This document shows, one piece after another, positions 59,545-64,000 of a DNA stretch of 64,000 nucleotides (position 1 is the first letter of the stretch; every line of letters starts with the position of its first letter). Both the position numbers and the translations under genes were made by a program. The notes under the pieces were generated by a model. The model was not told where the DNA came from. It ran no database searches and was given only the letters and a program-made list of their open reading frames with translations. The DNA is taken from assembly GCF_001422815.1 (NCBI RefSeq), contig NZ_LMMP01000002.1, positions 68,011 to 132,010 on the forward strand. The letters are read 5' to 3'. Source of the stretch: Methylobacterium sp. Leaf91 (GTDB lineage: Bacteria; Pseudomonadota; Alphaproteobacteria; Rhizobiales; Beijerinckiaceae).

Positions 59545-60893
59545 GCGTCGCGGCCATCGGCTTCCTCTATGCGGGCGCCACGCTCAGCGCGATGCTCGCC
59601 GGCATTCCCATCGCCTTCGCGCTCGGCTTCGTGGCGCTGGCCTTCATGTTCTTCTTCATGCCCGGCGCCTCCCTCGATACGGTGGCGCAGAACGTCTACG
59701 AGGAGATGGCCTCCATCACCCTCCTGTCGATCCCGCTCTTCATCCTGAAAGGCGCAGCCATCGGCCGTAGCCGGGCGGGCCAGGACCTCTACTCGGCCAT
59801 GCATGCCTGGATGCACAAGATTCCGGGCGGCCTCGGCATCGCCAACGTCTTCGCCTGCGCGCTCTTCGCCGCCATGGCGGGATCCTCGCCCGCCACCTGC
59901 TCGGCCATCGGCTCGGCGGGCATCCCGGAGATGAGGAAGCGCGGCTACTCGCCGGGCTTCGCCGCCGGCATCATCGCGGCGGGCGGTACCCTCGGCATCC
60001 TGCTGCCGCCCTCCATCACCATGATCCTCTACGCTGTAGCCGCCGAGCAGTCGCTCGGACGCCTGTTCCTCGCCGGCATCGGGCCGGGCATGCTCCTGGT
60101 CGGGCTGTTCGCCGCCTGGTCGGTCTATCGCTTCCGCTCGGAATACGCCGCCGCGAAAGACGCCTATGAGCGTCACGGCACCGCCTCGGCCATCCTGGCC
60201 GAGGACACCTACAGCATGCGCCAGCGCTTCTCGACGCTGCCGCGCGTGCTGCCCTTCGTGATCCTGCTCACCGGCGTGATGGTGGCGCTCTATGGCGGCT
60301 ATGCCACGCCCTCCGAGACGGCGGGCCTCGGTGGCCTGCTGGCCCTTGGGCTCATCGCCATCATCTACGGCGTCTGGCGCCCGAAAGACGTGAATCCGAT
60401 CCTCGCCGCGACCCTGCGGGAATCGACCATGCTGATGCTCATCATCGGCATGTCGCTCCTCTACGCCTACGTGATGAGCTACCTGCACATCTCCCAATCG
60501 GCGGCGGCCGCCATCGTGGCGATGCAGCTGTCCAAATGGGTGCTGTTGGTGACGATCCTCGGCCTCGTGATCCTGCTCGGCTTCTTCCTGCCGCCGGTCT
60601 CGATCATCCTGATGACCGCGCCGATCATCCTGCCGCCGCTGAAGGCCGCCGGGTTCGACCTCGTCTGGTTCGGCGTGGTGATGACCATCACCATGGAGAT
60701 GGGGCTGATCCACCCGCCGGTGGGCCTCAACATCTTCGTCATCAAGAACATCGCCCCCGACATCCCGCTGAAAGACATCATCTGGGGCACGCTGCCCTTC
60801 GTGATCCTGATGGCCGTGGCGATCCTGATCCTCTGCCTCGTCCCCGGGATCGCCATGTGGCTCCCGAACTGGCTGTTGCCGACGACGCGGTAG
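59541..60893 (+). CDS. dctM: TRAP transporter large permease DctM
   Basis: 450 residues, about 12 membrane segments, sodium-coupled transport subunit. Family motifs: IPLFILKGAAIGRSRAGQDL, ANVFACALFAAMAGSSPATC, GIIAAGGTLGILLPPSITMI, and near the end GLIHPPVGLNIFVIKNIAPD. ATGA overlap with dctQ. The system as a whole imports a dicarboxylate or similar acid; the substrate is not predictable from sequence alone. Confidence 0.93.
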   Translation: MSVAAIGFLYAGATLSAMLAGIPIAFALGFVALAFMFFFMPGASLDTVAQNVYEEMASITLLSIPLFILKGAAIGRSRAGQDLYSAMHAWMHKIPGGLGIANVFACALFAAMAGSSPATCSAIGSAGIPEMRKRGYSPGFAAGIIAAGGTLGILLPPSITMILYAVAAEQSLGRLFLAGIGPGMLLVGLFAAWSVYRFRSEYAAAKDAYERHGTASAILAEDTYSMRQRFSTLPRVLPFVILLTGVMVALYGGYATPSETAGLGGLLALGLIAIIYGVWRPKDVNPILAATLRESTMLMLIIGMSLLYAYVMSYLHISQSAAAAIVAMQLSKWVLLVTILGLVILLGFFLPPVSIILMTAPIILPPLKAAGFDLVWFGVVMTITMEMGLIHPPVGLNIFVIKNIAPDIPLKDIIWGTLPFVILMAVAILILCLVPGIAMWLPNWLLPTTR

Positions 60894-60915
60894 GAATTCA
60901 GAGCGGTCGGCGACG

Positions 60916-60949
60916 GGCGGTTCGGACCCTAACAGTCCGGACCGCCTTT
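60916..60949 (+). terminator. Intrinsic terminator after the TRAP operon
   Basis: 11-bp stem (60916-60926 with 60936-60946, one G-T pair), 9-nt loop, then TTTC. 23 bp after the dctM stop. Confidence 0.65.
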
Positions 60950-60992
60950 CGGCGTCCGGAACAGGCTGGTTCATCTCGACCTGACGCCTCGA

Positions 60993-61016
60993 TGTAATTA
61001 CAATAGTGTCGTTACA
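60993..61016. promoter_or_regulatory. Putative BrnA operator (two TGT-N4-ACA sites)
   Basis: TGTAATTACA (60993-61002, perfect palindrome) and TGTCGTTACA (61007-61016) lie 14 bp apart centre to centre, directly before brnT. Paired short palindromes are expected for autoregulation by a ribbon-helix-helix antitoxin. Confidence 0.6.
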
Positions 61017-61027
61017 CCGAGGCGGTG

Positions 61028-61285
61028 ATGCTGCGTTTCATCTGGGACCCGGTCAAAGCCGCGAGCAATCTCAGAAAGCACCGCGTCACCTTCGCGATCG
61101 CCACGCGCGTCTTCGCCGATCCATACGCGCTCATGGAGCAGGATCGGATCGAAGGCGGCGAGCGCCGCTGGTTGACGGTCGGTCTCGTCGACGGATTGCT
61201 GGTTCTGGCGGTCGCATGCACCGTCACGGACGAGGAGGACGGTTCGGAGACAATCCGGATCATCTCGGCCCGGGTGGCGGATTGA
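61028..61285 (+). CDS. brnT: BrnT-family toxin
   Basis: An 85-residue RelE-like-fold ribonuclease toxin. Typical features: RFIWDPVKAASNLRKHRVTF at the start, AIATRVFADPYALMEQD, ERRWLTVGLVDGLLVLAVAC, and IRIISAR near the end. It stops at ISARVAD, so the usual basic C-terminal helix (RxAxRxE-Y) is missing or very short; activity may be altered. GAGG 6 nt before the ATG. The antitoxin gene follows 16 bp later. Confidence 0.88.
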   Translation: MLRFIWDPVKAASNLRKHRVTFAIATRVFADPYALMEQDRIEGGERRWLTVGLVDGLLVLAVACTVTDEEDGSETIRIISARVAD

Positions 61286-61301
61286 CGGGAACGGAGGTTC
61301 T

Positions 61302-61619
61302 ATGAGCAATAACGATCACGTCGGATATGAATTCGATCCTCATCATCCGCCGGCTCTCACCGCTGCGGAGAGAGCCGAAATCGAAGCGCTGGCCGCCTTG
61401 CCGGATGACGATATCGACCGGTCTGATATCCCACCGCTCACGGAGACCTTCTTCGCGGGTGCCGTCCGCAACCCGTTCTACCGACCGATCAAAATGCAGC
61501 TTACCACACGGGTCGATGCCGACGTCCTGGCTTGGCTGAAAGCCGGCGGCCGCGGCTATCAGACCAAGCTCAATGCGATCCTGCGACAGGCGATGCTGCG
61601 CGAAGCCGCCAAGGATTAG
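61302..61619 (+). CDS. brnA: BrnA-family antitoxin
   Basis: A 105-residue antitoxin. The N-terminal half wraps the toxin (EIEALAALPDDDIDRSDIPP). The C-terminal ribbon-helix-helix DNA-binding part reads MQLTTRVDADVLAWLKAGG and YQTKLNAILRQAML. It neutralises BrnT and represses the operon. The toxin-first order is usual for brnTA. Confidence 0.9.
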   Translation: MSNNDHVGYEFDPHHPPALTAAERAEIEALAALPDDDIDRSDIPPLTETFFAGAVRNPFYRPIKMQLTTRVDADVLAWLKAGGRGYQTKLNAILRQAMLREAAKD

Positions 61620-61676
61620 AACCTCGAGCCGAAATGCCGATTTGGATCAAGGCCCCCGACCTGCGTGGCTCAGCCG

Positions 61677-62273
61677 TCAGAACCGCTCGGTCACGAAAGC
61701 CTCCGCCTCCGGCGAGGTCTCCGTCGATTCGGTGCGCAGCAGGCCGATGACCTCGGCGGCGTCTTTAGCCACGAGGTAGTTCAGCTCCAGCCCCTCGCGG
61801 ATGAAGCCCTGGTCGCGCATATGGTCGAGGAGCGTCAGCAGGGGTGTCCAGAAATCGGCGATCGAGAGCAGCAGGATCGGCTTCTTGTGCCGGCCGAGCT
61901 GCGCCCAGGTCAGCTGTTCCACGAGTTCCTCGAGGGTTCCGATGCCGCCCGGCAGCGCCACGAAGGCGTCCGACCGCTCGAACATCAGGCGCTTGCGGGT
62001 ATGCATGTCGCCGACGACGATCGTCTCCTGGATGTCGTCGAGCATCCGCTCGCGCGATTTCAGGAAGTCGGGGATGATGCCGGTGACATGGCCGCCGGCA
62101 TCGAGCACTGCCTGCGCGACTGTGCCCATCAGCCCGACATTGCCGCCGCCATAGACGAGGCCGAGCCCGGCATCCGCCAGGGCGCGGCCAAGCGTCGCCG
62201 CGGCCTCGGCGAAGGCCGGATCGCCGCCGAAGCCCGAGCCGCAATAGACGCAGACATTCTTCACCGCGGCCAT
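61677..62273 (-). CDS. LOG-family (TIGR00730) phosphoribohydrolase
   Basis: A 198-residue Rossmann-like enzyme. GGGNVGLMG near 42-50 and the catalytic/nucleotide motif PGGIGTLEELVE are present; NVCVYCGSGFGGDP is the usual start. Related enzymes release cytokinin bases from the riboside monophosphate or hydrolyse nucleotide 5'-monophosphates. ATG at 62273 preferred. Relevant if the host is a plant-associated methylotroph, since such bacteria release cytokinins; that link is inference. Confidence 0.9.
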   Translation of the reverse strand: MAAVKNVCVYCGSGFGGDPAFAEAAATLGRALADAGLGLVYGGGNVGLMGTVAQAVLDAGGHVTGIIPDFLKSRERMLDDIQETIVVGDMHTRKRLMFERSDAFVALPGGIGTLEELVEQLTWAQLGRHKKPILLLSIADFWTPLLTLLDHMRDQGFIREGLELNYLVAKDAAEVIGLLRTESTETSPEAEAFVTERF

Positions 62274-62487
62274 GCCGAGCCTCCCACGGTGAGGGGCAGA
62301 CAGGCACCGCCCAGGGGCCAAACTGCTGATTTCGTGAATGATCCCGCCTTTCGGGGGGAAGCGCGATTTGGTGTTGAGATCATGTCGGCTAGTATGTCGC
62401 CATCAATCGACGCTTTGTCGACAGCCAGAGTCGAAACCCGGCGATGTTATCTGCCGCAAAGTCGATGGATTTGAGGAGAGCGGTGCC

Positions 62488-64000
62488 ATGACGGCGGAAT
62501 GGCGGCGAGGCCTGATTCTCGCGGGCGGCGGCCTGCTGGCCGGATTCGCCCTGGTCGTCGTGCTGTTCGGCGCGGGCGAGATGGTCAAGCGCGTTCAGGG
62601 CGACAAGCAGCCCGTGGCTGCGGCGGCGCTGCCCCGGTCGAATGAGACCAGCACGCCGGAATCGCGAGCGGCCGAATCGCCCGCGGCCGCCGGCTCGCCG
62701 GTGACGCCGCCCGTGCGCCGCGAGGAGGGGGCTTCGACGACGCCGGGAAAGTCGCCGTCGGGGGGGCGGGGCGCCACCGGACAGACGGGCAATCCATCCG
62801 CCGCGCAGGACCAGGCGCAGGCCCCGACCTTCGATATCATTCGCGTCGAGCCGACAGGCGAGACCGTGATCGCCGGTCGCGGAACGCCCAACACTACGGT
62901 CGAGATGCTACGCGACAACCATCCGATTGCCCGTGCGCTCATCGACCCGTCCGGCCAGTTTGCCATCGTCCCGCCTGCGCTCCCCGCCGGTAGCAGCGAG
63001 ATCACACTGAGTTCCATCGGGGCCGACGGACAAGGTCGTCAGGCGCGGGAAACCGTCATGGTTGTGGTGTCCGCCGACCGCACCACCAAACCGCTCATCG
63101 CTCTGACTTCGCCCGACAAACCTACCGTCGTCCTGTCGCAGCCGGATCGTCCGACGGATGCGGCTTCGGCCAAGGTGGCGCGGAATGTACGGAAGGACAC
63201 CGATCCGGCCCCGGCCGGCGCTGCGGGCCGGGCTTCCGCCGATGCCGCAAAGGGGAGCGTCGGCAAGGCTCTCGCGGGCCGAACCGACAGCGCCAAGTCT
63301 GGGAGTGACAAGTCTGATAGTGGCAAGCCTGACGCTGGCAAGCCTGAAGATGCCAGGCCTGAAACGGCCAAGCCGGATGCCGTGCCGGTCAAGGTCGTCA
63401 GCGTCGATGCGGAGGAGGGCGGCCGCCTTTTCGTGACCGGACAAGCGCCGGCCGGTGCCACCGTGCGCCTCTACATCAACGACACGCTGATCGCCCCCGG
63501 CAGTGTCGGCGCCGACGGACGTGTCTCGTTCACGATCGGGCGCGGCGTCGCCCCCGGGGATTATCGGATCCGCATCGATCAGGTCGATCCGGTCTCCGGC
63601 AAGGTGAAGAACCGGTCCGAGGTCGGCTTCGCCATGCCGAACGCGGCAAAGCCCGCTCTCGGCATCGGGCAGGAGGCGCCGGCCAACGGCGTGGCGGCCC
63701 TGACGCCACCCGCTCTTCCGAACAAGCCCTTGCCAAGCGCGGCGCTGGCGGCGAGGACGCATGCCAAGTTCGCCGGAGCCCAGGGATACGGGACCCTTCC
63801 ATCCCCGTCCGAGCGTCTGGCTCAGGGGGCGCCGCAGGATGCCACGCCGAGCGCGCCTGCGTCTCCGATGACGATCGGCCGGTCGCAGCCGGGACCCACC
63901 ACCGGCGAGGCTGGCGCGACATCTGCTCAGGCCCCGGCGAGCCAGCCCTCGGCCGCGCCGCAGAATGTGTTCGTGCCGGAGATCAACACGGCTCGGATCA
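62488..64000 (+). CDS. Membrane-anchored Ig-like repeat protein (partial, LysM type likely)
   Basis: An uninterrupted frame of 504 codons runs off the right edge. It starts MTAEWRRGLILAGGGLLAGF, one membrane helix (about 9-31), then a Pro/Ala/Ser-rich linker. An Ig-like domain follows (about 112-195, FDIIRVEPTGETVIAGRGTP), a Lys/Asp/Pro repeat (268-297), and a second Ig-like domain (about 302-380, VVSVDAEEGGRLFVTGQAP). After that it is low complexity. Alphaproteobacterial proteins of this plan end in a LysM peptidoglycan-binding domain, which would lie beyond the window. Divergent from the LOG gene. Confidence 0.8.
   Translation, partial: MTAEWRRGLILAGGGLLAGFALVVVLFGAGEMVKRVQGDKQPVAAAALPRSNETSTPESRAAESPAAAGSPVTPPVRREEGASTTPGKSPSGGRGATGQTGNPSAAQDQAQAPTFDIIRVEPTGETVIAGRGTPNTTVEMLRDNHPIARALIDPSGQFAIVPPALPAGSSEITLSSIGADGQGRQARETVMVVVSADRTTKPLIALTSPDKPTVVLSQPDRPTDAASAKVARNVRKDTDPAPAGAAGRASADAAKGSVGKALAGRTDSAKSGSDKSDSGKPDAGKPEDARPETAKPDAVPVKVVSVDAEEGGRLFVTGQAPAGATVRLYINDTLIAPGSVGADGRVSFTIGRGVAPGDYRIRIDQVDPVSGKVKNRSEVGFAMPNAAKPALGIGQEAPANGVAALTPPALPNKPLPSAALAARTHAKFAGAQGYGTLPSPSERLAQGAPQDATPSAPASPMTIGRSQPGPTTGEAGATSAQAPASQPSAAPQNVFVPEINTARI
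63289..63378 (+). repeat. 15-bp coding tandem repeat
   Basis: Six imperfect 15-bp units encode a five-residue pattern, roughly x-(A/G)-K-(P/S)-(D/E), within the linker between two Ig-like domains. It gives a flexible charged spacer. Confidence 0.75.

Noticed and set aside
59451..60974. 507-codon minus-strand frame
   Set aside because: Opposite dctM; strongly polar His/Asp/Glu/Gln-rich translation, as expected of the complement of a membrane protein.
1..64000. CRISPR arrays, tRNA/rRNA genes, insertion sequences, prophage or integrase genes
   Set aside because: None seen: no spaced direct repeats, no transposase or integrase motifs, and no cloverleaf recognised in the intergenic regions. A tRNA or covariance-model scan was not possible here.

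Overview
The window is a gene-dense, GC-rich piece of an alphaproteobacterial chromosome, most likely from a Methylobacterium/Methylorubrum-type member of the Hyphomicrobiales. This is inferred from a MeaB-type chaperone gene, Irr and MucR regulators, an irr-fabA-fabB-fabI cluster, a SufE gene and several promoters matching the alphaproteobacterial general-stress sigma factor EcfG. I see no rRNA, tRNA, CRISPR array, insertion sequence or prophage. The gene order looks like core chromosome with small accessory inserts.

Layout. 1-3491 (minus strand): a family-2 encapsulin nanocompartment locus. It has a shell protein with an internal cyclic-nucleotide-binding-like domain, the disordered N-terminal part of its overlapping cargo gene (cut by the window edge, probably a cysteine desulfurase), and a cysE serine acetyltransferase upstream. 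3983-6857 (minus): a cytochrome b561-like protein and a sulfite-oxidase-family molybdoprotein, with two tandem secreted DUF5666-like paralogues. 7009-13152: universal stress protein, DUF4142 protein, carbonic anhydrase, Nudix, DUF429, DUF3775, transglutaminase-like peptidase. 13222-18952: c-di-GMP enzymes (GGDEF-EAL and HD-GYP) around a CitE-like lyase overlapping dut. 18966-22906: the unsaturated fatty acid cluster fabI-fabB-fabA with divergent irr and a 40-residue stress-promoter-driven ORF. 23856-28078: glyoxylate-reductase-like dehydrogenase, HisKA_2 kinase, sufE, DUF6456 protein, mucR.

28582-42629: oligopeptidase B, a DUF3298 protein, a 1209-residue AsmA-like protein, UvrD/PcrA helicase, PhoH ATPase, a His/Met/Arg-rich secreted peptide, a YafK-like lipoprotein and accA. 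42891-45621: a patatin-acetoacetate decarboxylase-hydroxybutyrate dehydrogenase operon (ketone body/PHB-type metabolism). 45686-54332: CsbD/DUF883 protein, pcp-meaB, a lipoprotein hydrolase, VOC protein, L,D-transpeptidase, SDR and zwf. 54476-60893: two FCD-type GntR regulators, a chemoreceptor and a complete DctPQM TRAP transporter. 61028-64000: a BrnT/BrnA toxin-antitoxin pair, a LOG-family enzyme and the N-terminal part of a membrane-anchored Ig-like repeat protein.

Two themes stand out. The first is the encapsulin sulfur locus at the left edge, with a shell whose nucleotide pocket looks altered. The second is a dispersed general-stress regulon: three matches to the EcfG promoter (GGAAC, 16-bp spacer, CGTT) lie upstream of a DUF4142 protein, an unannotated small membrane protein and a HisKA_2 histidine kinase with an eroded ATPase N-box. 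All calls come from reading the sequence; no database search was run.
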